From assembly GCA_009667805.1 (NCBI GenBank), contig CM019075.1, positions 16,003,715 through 16,067,714 of the forward strand: a DNA stretch of 64,000 bases. Direction: 5' to 3'. Positions 12,457-23,176 of this stretch are shown here, one piece after another. The stretch is from Leptobrachium leishanense. Lineage: Eukaryota > Chordata > Amphibia > Anura > Megophryidae. Below the pieces are notes generated by a model, which worked only from the letters and a program-made list of their open reading frames with translations, was not told where the DNA came from and did no database searches. Made by a program: the position numbers and the translations under genes. Within the stretch, counting starts at the first letter, position 1. Every line of letters begins with the position of its first letter.

Positions 12457-12735
12457 TAGGGATGTGCATTTCAGGTTTCGGAATTTTCACGAAATTTCCC
12501 GATTCGTGCATTCAGATTCAACCGATTTTCTGAAAAATTTCGCATCCGAAAACAGCAGATCCGAACAAATTTCCAAGCCGAAACGAAAACTTTTCGGAAT
12601 TTTCGAATGGACTAGAAATGTATAAAATCTAAATTCATTTTTCGTTCCATTCCTGATTTCGGTTCCATTTCAGTAATTTCGGACATCGTATTTTTCGGTT
12701 ATATCGTTGATTCTGTAATTTTGTATCATTCCCAT

Positions 12736-14667
12736 CTCAATGTATCCTTCCTGGAAAACCAGAGAAATCTCAATGTATCCTTCTTGTAAAACCAGAGAGA
12801 TCTCAATGTATCCTTCTTGTAAAACCAGAGAAATCTCAATGTATCCTTCCCGGGAAACCAGAGAAATCTCATTGTATCCTTCCCGGGAAACCAGAGAAAT
12901 CTCAATGTATCCTTCTTGTAAAACATGAGAAATCTCAATGTATCCTTCTTGTAAAACATGAGAAATCTCAATGTATCCTTCTTGTAAAACATGGGAAATC
13001 TCAATGTATCCTTCTTGTAAAACATGAGAAATCTCAATGTATCCTTCTTGTAAAACATGAGCAATCTCAATATATCCTTCTTGTAAAACATGGGAAATCT
13101 CAATGTATCCTTCTTGTAAAACCAGAGAAATCTCAATGTATCCTTCTTGTAAAACCAGAGAAATCTCAATGTATCCTTGTAAAACCAGAGAAATCTCAAT
13201 GTATCCTTCTTGTAAAACCAGAGAGATCTCAATGTATCCTTCTTGTAAAACCAGAGAAATCTCAATGTATCCTTCCCGGGAAACCAGAGAAATCTCATTG
13301 TATCCCTCCCGGGAAACCAGAGAAATCTCAATGTATCCTTCTTGTAAAACATGAGAAATCTCAATGTATCCTTCTTGTAAAACCAGAGAAATCTCAATGT
13401 ATCCTTCTTGTAAAACATGAGAAATCTCAATGTATCCTTCTTGTAAAACATGAGCAATCTCAATATATCCTTCTTGTAAAACATGGGAAATCTCAATGTA
13501 TCCTTCTTGTAAAACCAGAGAAATCTCAATGTATCCTTCTTGTAAAACCAGAGAAATCTCAATGTATCCTTGTAAAACCAGAGAAATCTCAATGTATCCT
13601 TCTTGTAAAACCAGAGAGATCTCAATGTATCCTTCTTGTAAAACCAGAGAAATCTCAATGTATCCTTCCCGGGAAACCAGAGAAATCTCATTGTATCCCT
13701 CCCGGGAAACCAGAGAAATCTCAATGTATCCTTCTTGTAAAACATGAGAAATCTCAATGTATCCTTCTTGTAAAACCAGAGAAATCTCAATGTATCCTTC
13801 TTGTAAAACATGATAAATCTCAATGTATCCTTCTTGTAAAACCAGAGAAATCTCAATGTATCCTTCTTGTAAAACCAGAGAAATCTCAATGTATCCTTCT
13901 TGTAAAACCAGAGAAATCTCAATGTATCCTTCCCGGGAAACCAGAGAAATCTCATTGTATCCCTCCCGGGAAACCAGAGAAATCTCAATGTATTCTTCTT
14001 GTAAAACATGGGAAATCTCAATGTATCCTTCTTGTAAGGCTAGGATCAGACGAGCGTGATTTCTACGGACTGTACGTCCGTGCACACGGACGGACGTCAG
14101 TACAGTAGACACAGTAGTGGCCACACAGTCCGTTTATTCACTGATGTATATTTTGACGGATGTAGGAGAGAAAATAAAATAAAAAGCAAAACCATTTTGT
14201 CCGTGAAAAATGCTGGACGTATAAATGCAGTCCGTCTGACCACGTTCCATCACTCGCACACAAAGCTATGCGGACATTACGGACGCAGCGCACTTTGTGC
14301 GGCCGTTCTAGGGGGTTGTACGTTCTTGCCTGCCTTGCGTCCGTGGGCCGCGGCCGTTGTGCGTCCGCAGTTCAGTGCGGACGTACTTCATGTGTCGGGC
14401 TCCAATGGACTTTCTGTCATGCTATCACGGATGTACTTTTAGGCGCAATCACGGACGTGAACACTACGCTCGTCTGACCCCAGCCTAAAACATGAGAAAT
14501 CTCAATGTATCCTTCTTGTAAAACATGAGAAATCTCAATGTATCCTTCTTGTAAAACATGAGCAATCTCAATGTATCCTTCTTGTAAAACATGAGAAATC
14601 TCAATGTATCCTTCTTGTAAAACATGGGAAATCTCAATGTGTCCTTCTTGTAAAACATAAGAAATCT
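12736..14667 (+). repeat. 33-bp minisatellite array in hAT element X
   Basis: There are about 45 units built on 'gaaatctcaatgtatccttc' plus a variable 13-bp part ('ttgtaaaacatga', 'ttgtaaaaccaga' or 'ccgggaaaccaga'). Variants recur in blocks, e.g. 13100-13360 and 13490-13760 share the same order of variants including a 30-bp short unit, which shows segmental duplication inside the array. Because 33 is divisible by three, all frames without a stop stay open, giving a spurious 484-codon frame. The Harbinger MITE at 14038-14485 splits the array. Confidence 0.95.
14038..14485. mobile_element. PIF/Harbinger-type MITE, copy 3 (inside minisatellite)
   Basis: It starts GGCTAGGATCAGACGAGCG and ends CGTCTGACCCCAGCC. 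It sits inside the regular 33-bp array, so the empty site is known: 'cttcttgtaaaacatg'. The insertion left TAA on both sides (14035-14037 and 14486-14488), which proves a 3-bp TAA target duplication. Its interior ('gtacggac', 'tagtggcc') defines subfamily B, shared with copy 6. Confidence 0.95.
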
Positions 14668-14897
14668 CAATGGCAGAATTATCGTATCGACAGAAGTATC
14701 GGATCCGAAACCCATTAGTTTACGTCAAAACGAATAGACACTTTGAAACGAGAACAGATATTCCGAAAAACACGAAAATTTCCGAAATCATGAAAAAAAA
14801 GTCGATACGAAAAATGAACCGAACCGAAACGGAAATCGGCCGAAACGAGCTGAAAATTTTCAAAAAACGAACGAACCGAAAAACAAAATCGGTAATA

Positions 14898-16139
14898 ATT
14901 GACAACAGTGACAACCTTGCTCACAGTAGGGGATTGGAGTGTGCGCTGTTCAGTTCAGGAGAATATGATTGTATCGGCTTACAGAGTGAAACATCAGTTA
15001 GACAGAAAGTTCGGCTGTAAAAACACAAATTACTCAAAAAAAGAAAAACAAAAAAAAAATGTTTGCAAGCTTGTTTTTAAAACGTTTTAAGCAAATTCAC
15101 ATTTGTTTGGTAAAATAATACAATTAGGGAAAAATTTAAAACTGCAAGACGATCTCTTGACGTACAATTAGGAGACCATATAACACCTGTGTACAGGTCT
15201 CAACCTCTGCAGGAAAAATGCATTTATTGTTTTTGTCTAGACAGAAATGACAGAAATTAAAGCTATTTGCTAATGGTGCAAAAAAATTGGGATTTGTGGT
15301 GCCTATGAGTAATGTATCACGCTGTAACGATACCATTAACGCACAACGTTATGCAACAATACATTTCACAGAACTATTTCAAAGCAAAGGAACCCGCCCA
15401 TGGTTCCAGGACAAACACAATGTATCAATTTGATTAAAATGATATTTACTCACTCTGACCGCTTTATCTTTTTCTCCGATCTCGCAGAAAGTTGGGTGAA
15501 GTAGAAGAGTTTCCCCCTCCCCACCTTGCATCACCGGCAGTCGGGATTTTGAAATTCCTGGCTGCCGGTCACCAGATCGGTCATGTAACATTTCTAACGA
15601 GGCAGGACAATGGTAATCAGGATGATAAACAAGATACAGACAGCGGATTTACAACCTATTCAAATAGAAACAGATAACACACTCCTCAGACAGGGTAGAC
15701 TGGAAGTCTAATCCTTTCAACAGATACACAAAGACCATACAATAGACAGACAATAGCATTCTTGCATAATCACAGATTACACATTCTGCACAGGAAAGGC
15801 CACTGAACGAATACAGATTATGGGGGACCTGCACCCTGCAAATATGCCTCCATACCCATGCATCCCAAGTGAATTATGTCTCAGGTCACTAGTGAAGTCA
15901 GCGCTCACTCTGGGACCACCTGCGATAGACAGGGGCGTACTGACAACTCTTGAGGCCCGTGGGCATTAGGAGAGCATGGGGTCCCCATTGTGCCTGCCCA
16001 CATGCAAGCCACTGGCCCATAGAAGCATCGCACATATGTTGAATTACAGAATTTATTTCTCTACACTGGTTTCAAAATGAAAATATAGCTGCTGTTACAG
16101 CTAACACTCACTCATTGTTGTAGTGGGGCAGATATATGT
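14898..16139. other. Spacer between inverted hAT elements X and Y
   Basis: Non-coding. At about 15515-15600 it shares 'ggcagtcgggattttgaaa'-type sequence with 19740-19790 (dispersed repeat). A hAT-like start, CAGGGGCGTACTGAC, occurs near 15939 without an identified partner. Confidence 0.45.
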
Positions 16140-17828
16140 TAGACTTGTGCACCGATTTTTTTTTCGGTTTGATTCGGTTCGTTCGGATTTTGTAAATTTT
16201 CGGCTCATTTCCATTTCGGTTCAGTTCGTTTCGGTTCGTTGTTCGTATCGACTTTTTTTTTCGTGATTTCGGAAATTTTCGTGTTTTTCGGAACGTCTGT
16301 TCTCCTCGTTTCAAAGTGTCTATTCGTTTTGACGTAAACTAATGGTTTTTCGGATCCGATATTTCTGTCGATACAATACGATTTCTCATGTTTTACAAGA
16401 AGGATACATTGAGATTTCTCTAGTTTCCCGGGAAGGATACATTGAGATTTCTTATGTTTTACAAGAAGGATACATTGAGATTTCTCATGTTTTACAAGAA
16501 GGATACATTGAGATTTCCCATGTTTTACAAGAAGGCTACATTGAGATTTCTCATGTTTTACAAGAAGGATACATTGAGATTTCTCATGTTTTACAAGAAG
16601 GATACATTGAGATTTCTCTGGTTTTACAAGAAGGATACATTGAGATTTCTCTGGTTTCCCGGGAATGATGCATTGAGATTTCTCTAGTTTCCCGGGAAGG
16701 ATACATTGAGATTTCTTATGTTTTACAAGAAGGATACATTGAGATTTCTCTAGTTTCCCGGGAAGGATACATTGAGATTTCTCATGTTTTACAAGAAGGA
16801 TACATTGAGATTTCCCATGTTTTACAAGAAGGATACATTGAGATTTCTCATGTTTTACAAGAAGGATACATTGAGATTTCTCTGGTTTTACAAGAAGGAT
16901 ACATTGAGATTTCTCATGTTTTACAAGAAGGATACATTGAGATTTCTCATGTTTTACAAGAAGGATACATTGAGATTTCTCTAGTTTCCCGGGAAGGATA
17001 CATTGAGATTTCTTATGTTTTACAAGAAGGATACATTGAGATTTCTCTAGTTTCCCGGGAAGGATACATTGAGATTTCTTATGTTTTACAAGAAGGATAC
17101 ATTGAGATTTCCCATGTTTTACAAGAAGGATACATTGAGATTTCTCTGGTTTTACAAGAAGGATACATTGAGATTTCTCATGTTTTACAAGAAGGATACA
17201 TTGAGATTTCTCTGGTTTCCCGGGAATGCTGCATTGAGATTTCTCTAGTTTCCCGGGAAGGATACATTGAGATTTCTCTGGTTTTACAAGAAGGATACAT
17301 TGAGATTTCTCTGGTTTCACAAGAAGGATACATTGAGATTTCTCTGGTTTCCCGGGAAGGATACATTGAGATTTCTCTGGTTTTACAAGAAGGATACATT
17401 GAGATTTCTCTGGTTTTACAAGAAGGATACATTGAGATTTCTCATGTTTTACAAGAAGGATACATTGAGATTTCTCTGGTTTCCCGGGAAGGATACATTG
17501 AGATTTCTCATGTTTTCCAGGAAGGATACATTGAGATGGGAATGATACAAAATTACAGAATCAGCGATATAACCGAAACATACGATGTCCGAAATTACTG
17601 AAATGGAACCGAAATCAGGAATGGAGCCGAAATCACGAATGGAACGAAAATGAATTTCGATTTTACACATTTCTAGTCCATTCGAAAATTCCGAAAAGTT
17701 TTCGATTCGGCTCGGAAATTTGTTCGTATCTGCCGTCTTCGGATCCGAAAATTGGCCGAATCCGAATGCACGAATCGGGTTATTTCGTGAAAATTCCGAA
17801 ATTCTGAAACCTGAAATGCACATCCCTA
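16140..17828 (-). mobile_element. hAT element Y, complete, minisatellite-bearing
   Basis: The ends on the plus strand are TAGACTTGTGCACCG and TGCACATCCCTA, i.e. TAGRSWTGTGCA inverted ends. A perfect 8-bp target duplication ATATATGT flanks it (16132-16139 and 17829-17836), which places it in the hAT superfamily. It is the opposite-orientation partner of element X. The shoulders are rich in TTCGG/CCGAA, and the core is the 33-bp array. Non-autonomous. Confidence 0.93.
16383..17537 (-). repeat. 33-bp minisatellite array in hAT element Y
   Basis: There are about 35 units, the reverse complement of the array in X, with the same three variant types (CATGTTTTACAAGAAGGA, TGGTTTTACAAGAAGGA, GGTTTCCCGGGAAGGA). 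Variant order differs from X, so expansion continued after the copies separated. It yields a spurious 371-codon minus frame at 16205-17320. Confidence 0.95.
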
Positions 17829-17996
17829 ATATATGTATATTGGAAAGATATATTATACAGCTGGACAGCTACATATACAGTTAAAAGCTGGCTGCGGATA
17901 CTATTTCCCCATTATTTTAATCATAACCTGTCTCCCCTGATTGGACAAGCATGACAAAGTCTTAGGGGGGCCCTCAGGGGGCCTTCTCCTTGGCCA

Positions 17997-18590
17997 GTGC
18001 CCTTACTTATTTCAGAGGATCTAAGGATAAGTAGTCAATGTAATAGCGCAGCAGGAAATGCTGGCAGAATGCTTGGTTGTGTAGGGAGAGGTATTAGCAG
18101 TAGGAAAAGGGAAGTGCTCATGCCACTGTACAGAGCACTGGTGAGACCTCACTTGGAGTACTGTGTGCAGTACTGGAGACCGTATCTCCAGAAAGATATA
18201 GACATCTTAGAGAGAGTTCAGAGAAGGGCTACTAAAATGGTGTACGGCTTGAAGGAGAAAAGTTACCAAGAAAGGCTTAATGATCTTAACATGTACAGCT
18301 TGGAAAAAAGACGAGACAGAGGAGATGTGATAGAAACATTTAAATACGTAAAGGGAATCCACAAGGTAGAGGAAGGGAGTATATTTAAACGGAAACAAAG
18401 TAGCAAAACAAGAGGACATAGTCTTAGATTAGAGGGGCAAAGGTTTAAAAGTAACATCAGAAAGCATTATTTTACTGAGAGGGTGGTGGATACATGGAAC
18501 AGCCTTTCAGTTGAAGTGGTAGAGGCCAAAACAGTAATTGAATTTAAGCAAGCATGGGATAGGCATAAGGCTATCCTAAACAAAAGATAA
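17997..18590 (+). pseudogene. CR1/L2-type LINE reverse transcriptase, C-terminal fragment
   Basis: A 197-codon open frame encodes the C-terminal end of a non-LTR retrotransposon ORF2. It has the typical blocks LVRPHLEYCVQYWRPYL, DIDILERVQRRATKM, LNMYSLEKRRDRGD and VVDTWNSLS. It lacks the polymerase catalytic core and endonuclease, so it is a 5'-truncated copy with no function of its own. The first residues (MPLLISED..) are probably flank or decayed LINE sequence rather than a real start. The frame is still intact up to its natural stop TAA, which suggests a fairly recent insertion. CR1 versus L2 cannot be separated from this part alone. Confidence 0.85.
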
Positions 18591-18677
18591 ATCCAGGTAA
18601 AGTATCCATGTAATTGGGCAGACTAGATGCGCCGAAAGGTTCTTATCTGCCGACATTTTCTATGTTTCTAGGTTTCT
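18591..18677 (+). mobile_element. LINE 3' UTR and terminal repeat
   Basis: This is the short 3' UTR directly after the LINE stop codon. It contains 'gggcagactagatgcgccga' and 'ggttcttatctgccgac' and ends in short tandem 'gtttcta' repeats, as CR1/L2 elements do. Confidence 0.8.
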
Positions 18678-18679
18678 AT

Positions 18680-20379
18680 TACCCTACTGGTCAGTCCACC
18701 CCTGACGATGGATCACATCGGCACTAGCCGTGTTTTCTGTTTTATCACGTGTTGTAATGAACCGATCCTGCGATACCCAGTGATCTCTTGTTATTTATTA
18801 TTAAGGCTTAAAAAGATGTGTGACCCCAGCTTCAACCATAAGTGGTGATCCTTCCCTGGATCTAAAAGAAGATCTGTAATGCATTGTTTCTCGGTGTCTA
18901 CATTTAAGGATTTATCATGAATTAAGTTGGAAAGACTGGACAGGTGAAATATTCTCACCCCTTTGAACCTTCCCAGCAGTCCAAGAGGCAAATATTAATT
19001 GAATGTAATGCGCTGCTCGAGGCTTTAGAAACCAGAATAAATCCTTCCGCCTCAGTCAACGAGCTGTCAATGGGTGAAGGTTACATTAAATAGTTCATTA
19101 ATCGTGCGGTGTCAAGAATATGCGCACGCACCCAGGCTCTCGCTGGCAACAAACTTATTTTGACCAAATTAATGGTACAATGAAATTCAGATGCTCAGAA
19201 GTGATCACGATTTTTGGACGAGCTTAAACCTCCCATTTTTTTTGCCCACTCGTCTAAGTTGTGCCCCACTCCAGGAGCAAGTTCACTTCTTTTGCAATAT
19301 AGTCAGAAATTTTCACAATAACACAAAATAATCCCTACTTTTTTTTGTACGTACATCTTCTGACTCACATTACACACTCGTTTCTGTATGGACACTCTAT
19401 GAAATGTAATTTGAGTGGTCACAGTGACCTGAGTGTCCTCACCCCTGCCCCTCCTCCAGGGAGGAATTATAGGAGGACTGATTCAGCCCCCCAAGTGCAG
19501 AGGATAGGTCCCAGCCAGAACCTGAGATCAGTCAGCTTTGATCTCAACTTCGTGAGGATGAGGACTCTTCTGGGTTCAGCTCCATCCAGTGACTCTCAAC
19601 GCTCGCCCGTAAAGGAACTCCTCTCTACTCATCCTGACCACTACGTTTTTAAAGTGGCCAGGATGAGTCCACTCTCCCATCTTCTTGCAACCCCTCCGAG
19701 CTCCTCCGATCTGGCTAAAAAGTTGGATCCAGCGGCCTCAGCAGCCGGGGAATTTGAATTTCCTGGCTGCTGGCTACTAGTGACATTGGCATGTACAAAT
19801 TGTGCCGACATCACCCTCTCTGAGAACAGACCAAGCGTTCTACGGGAGGCCACGATGGATCAGACCTGAGCACGCACACGCAGCTCCGATCCAACGTTCT
19901 GAGCAGGCGCTACTGAAGTTTGTGGATCCTATGCTACACATGTTGCATCGGAGAGCAAATTGCTCAGAAAAGCTTCAGGGACCTCCGGGTTCGGGATTCC
20001 CTTAGCCGAAGTAGAGGAGCAGCACGAGGGACAAAAGGAGAGTAAAATCACCCAAAAATGAAAATAAATAAATAATTGGACAGAGGTTGTCAAAAAGAGG
20101 GCACTCTACTTTTGAGTAGTGTTCCTTTAAGAGCCATTGGATTGGCGGGATGCTGCAGCATTCCCGCGGTCTTGCCACTGCTGCTACTTACAGGAAAGTG
20201 GCAGCACACCACGTCCTGTCAGCGCTGTGGTGGGAGCCCGACCCTGGTATAAAGGTATGTTTAAAAAAAAGACTAAAATAGAAGGTTGGTGCAGAAGAAG
20301 TCAAGAGGGATCGACATGATGTAATGGGCGCTGTAGCGCTCACACAAGAGTAGCGAGGTTGAGATCTTTTAGGACAGAA
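18680..20379. repeat. Non-coding stretch with a dispersed repeat (about 19415-20340)
   Basis: No gene recognised. From about 19415 the sequence shares ordered blocks with 27857-28195: 'gtgtcctcacc', 'ttcagcccc', 'gagccattggattggcgg' versus 'agccattagattggctgg', and a purine-rich 'aaatagaaggttggtgcaga' versus 'aaatggaaggaggtgcaga'. They are diverged copies of one unclassified repeat. Confidence 0.5.
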
Positions 20380-21276
20380 ATATCTGCTTGATGATAGCAA
20401 AATACTCGGTAATTACAGACTTATTGTTCACAACCAAGGAGTACAAAAGCAGAACTGATTTGCATCTAAGGTCAAATGGTTTTGAGACCAAAAGCCAACT
20501 CGGTGCACCTTCAGAAACACCAATCAAAACAGAAGTCTGTAATACTTGAGTAGGAGTATCGAGACGGGTATCTGATAACAATGTTTGACAGATGATGAAT
20601 CGTGCAGGCTGCAGGGCAGTCAACAAACTAACAGACTTAGCGTTTTCTGTAGCGTACAAACGGGTGAGCAGTACCTTGCAATTATCAGAGGTGGCTGACA
20701 CACATATGGGTATTCGGCTGGTACAAACCTGAGTATACTTGGCGGTTTGTGCGCAATGATCATATGCAGGAAATAAACAGTATTTCTCTACCGGGGTTTG
20801 CACATATATACGTAGCAATGATTCATGAACCGTGGGCCTTAACCAGTACCCTAATGAGGCCACGAATGATACCCCAGAGCGAGATGGGAATGATCCCAAG
20901 TAGCGGGTGAAACCCCCAGCGACAAACATAGGGTTAATCCACCAACGCACAATACTGGCAACCACTAATGGTAGAAGCAAGAGAATCGTTAGATACAAGC
21001 TGGGTCAAAATCAGGAGCAGGAATCGTAGACAGAAACAGGTCGGCAACTTAAACAGCAATAAGAATACTCTAGCGATGCGGGAACTGAACTCCACGTCAG
21101 GGCGATGAGGCAACTCCTCGCGCCCTGCTTTAAACATGGCGGCTCCTCGTGACCACGCTAGACCCCGCCCCCTCGGACGCCGCTCGGCCATTAAAAGGTG
21201 CTGGCACTCGACCAGCCGGTGGCACGAACCATACCCAGACCCCCCAGGAAGCACAGCAGGGACTGAGGATGTAACA
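20380..21276 (-). mobile_element. LTR-like repeat, boundaries uncertain
   Basis: Read on the minus strand, it begins TGTTACATCCTCAGTCCC. It shares promoter-like features with the solo LTRs at 52992 and 57288, including a 'ctgacgtgg' block and a TTTAAA next to 'catggcggc'-type sequence. The distal end could not be fixed and no target duplication was found. The 209-codon minus frame at 20369-20998 is not a recognisable protein. Confidence 0.45.
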
Positions 21277-22620
21277 CATATAACCCCTCTGTTCCACTGT
21301 TACCCCAGAGTATCCCTACAAGAAAAACTCACGAGTAACGGTTCGACATGATATTTTTCTGGGTATGTGATCTATTATTTTGAGTGATTCTTGAGCGCAT
21401 AATAAATGAACCTTCGTGTAAGATGAACGTATATTGTGTACTTCTAGCCTTATGATAGCATTGAAGACCAGAGGGATTGTCTCACTGTTGGGAGAGGCTG
21501 ATATTGCTTGCAACGTTTCCACTGATAAATCATTGGACATTTTTGATCTAGCGATGTGAGATCAATAACATCAAGAATGAGACAGATACCCCCAGGCCAA
21601 GGTGGGACGTACGAGAGGAATAACGGCCATGAACTGCCAGGAACTACCAGGGCTGACTGAGGTTCTCCCGGCTGAGTAATGTTTGTTTCTGTCTGGTGGA
21701 GCCTGAGTCACAAGTGATCCGATTTCAGCCTTAGAGCTCCGATCAGCATTAAAGACCTGCGTTCCCCCAGTTTTATAAAAATACCTAGTAATATAATCGG
21801 AATTTCTAAGAGTGCCTCTTGACAGGTGTAACATTAGCTTCTTCTAATAATTACTTATCACAGGGAGGGCGAGTTTGTTTTTAAAGTCTACCTCTGCTAT
21901 GGTTGTTCAAGAATCCCCTCTGCAGGACTTCCTAAAAATTGTATGATTCATTACTGTGTTTTTGGATTTGGCTCATCTGGGATCTTAACACAAGGGAACA
22001 CCCAAGTGGCACTAATTGATTTCATGCATATAAACATTGATATAGTGACATTATATTTATAATCTCCAGAGCCTGTGAATTCACCCACACCCACAATACT
22101 TTGCTGAAAGATATTACTTCACTTGGTCAGTCTCACTAGTTGATTAATGAGACATGACCCTATTTTAGCTCAAACAGTGATTTCTGATACAGAACACCCA
22201 TAATCACCACCCTAGGTAACCTGCTGCCATCTTTCAACCTTTTCTGGTGGCAGAGGTAGGCATTAATTGCCGAGTTACGAACACCACTGGTGGTATTGAG
22301 TCCATGGAGTGTCAACACTTGAGCAATAATTACATTTCCAGTGGAAGAACACCTGGGATCTTATTTACTCTGATACCTTCTGCTAGCAATGTGAGGAGAC
22401 CACGCGTCAAACTCTGCTCTTAAGAGTGGAATAAGCACAGGAAGAGGCCCTAAACGTTGAGTGGTCACTTTGCTTAGAATAGAATGTTGGCTCTTGGTGT
22501 CGACGTTTGGATGAAGACCCACAGTAATTATCAAGTCACTCGCAAACCTTATCTGCATTCTACAATGAGGGCCACTCTTGGTGGATTAAGACACATTGAG
22601 AATTCAGTGACTGATAATGG
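21277..22620. other. Non-coding stretch
   Basis: I see no gene, no element ends and no tandem array here. Short frames have no family signature. Confidence 0.4.
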
Positions 22621-22622
22621 TA

Positions 22623-23174
22623 CCGTAGATACTCGAGTATAGCACGACCCGAATATAACACGATGGATAGATATTTATTATGAAAATGAGAGAATACTCA
22701 AGACTCTTATATAACGCGAGGAACAAAATGTTACTGTACCGGTAAACAATTAAAATCCTTCCAGGTTCTCTTAACACAGTCAGGCTCCCCCTCAGGCCAG
22801 GGTGTTCTGCTCTAGAATGATTGCAGTTGTTACTAAGTATGAAGCTGTCGGCCACCCGTCTTCTTTACTAGCGATTAGATGGCCGGCGGAGGCGAGAGAG
22901 GTGAATAATTGGCTTAAACCAAGTGTGCCCTCTGGCCGTGATGTATCCCAAATCTCTCAAATCTGGGAGTTCCTGAAGTGTTTGCAAGCATCAGGGAGCC
23001 CACATTCACTTAAGCGTGACTACCAGAACTTCCGCGAGACTTGGGATCCAGAGCAAGGCAGGTGCTTTTTTGTTATTACTACACGCGGTGCAGATGTCTC
23101 AAATATAACGCAATCCCTCCAATTTTAAGGTAAATTTGTCACCAAAATCTAGCGGTATACTCGAGTATCTACAG
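22623..23174. mobile_element. Tc1/mariner (Tigger-like) MITE with palindromic ends
   Basis: The ends are near-perfect inverted repeats, CCGTAGATACTCGAGTATA at the left and the complement of CTGTAGATACTCGAGTATA at the right. They are flanked by the dinucleotide TA on both sides (22621-22622, 23175-23176). A TA duplication with such ends points to the Tc1/mariner superfamily; the Tigger label comes from the end sequence as I remember it. The 108-codon frame inside (22802-23128) has no recognised domain. Confidence 0.75.
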
Positions 23175-23176
23175 TA

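Larger units (their letters stand above)
12457..14897 (+). mobile_element. hAT element X, minisatellite-bearing, 3' end truncated
   Basis: It starts TAGGGATGTGCATTTCAGG and has the same TTCGG-rich shoulders as element Y (16140-17828), in opposite orientation. The right end stops at '..aaaatcggt', about 12 bp short of the terminus seen in Y. No perfect target duplication remains; GTAATA occurs at both edges. Between the shoulders lies a 33-bp array, interrupted by Harbinger MITE copy 3. No transposase is encoded, and the long frames here come from the array. Confidence 0.8.

Noticed and set aside
12670..14124. 484-codon minus frame and the overlapping 431-codon frame
   Set aside because: They are translations of the 33-bp array (EGYIEISLVLQ-type repeats). 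The array unit is a multiple of three and both strands and several frames are open, which is a property of the repeat, not of a gene.
12450..14904. GTAATA at both edges of hAT element X as its target duplication
   Set aside because: The right terminus of X is about 12 bp shorter than that of the complete copy Y, so the true flank is gone and the 6-bp match is probably coincidental.
16205..17320. 371-codon minus frame of KPEKSQCILLV-type repeats
   Set aside because: Same 33-bp minisatellite in the opposite hAT copy; open in other frames too.
20369..20998. 209-codon minus frame as a retroviral or host gene
   Set aside because: No recognisable protein family; it overlaps LTR-like sequence and is probably chance.
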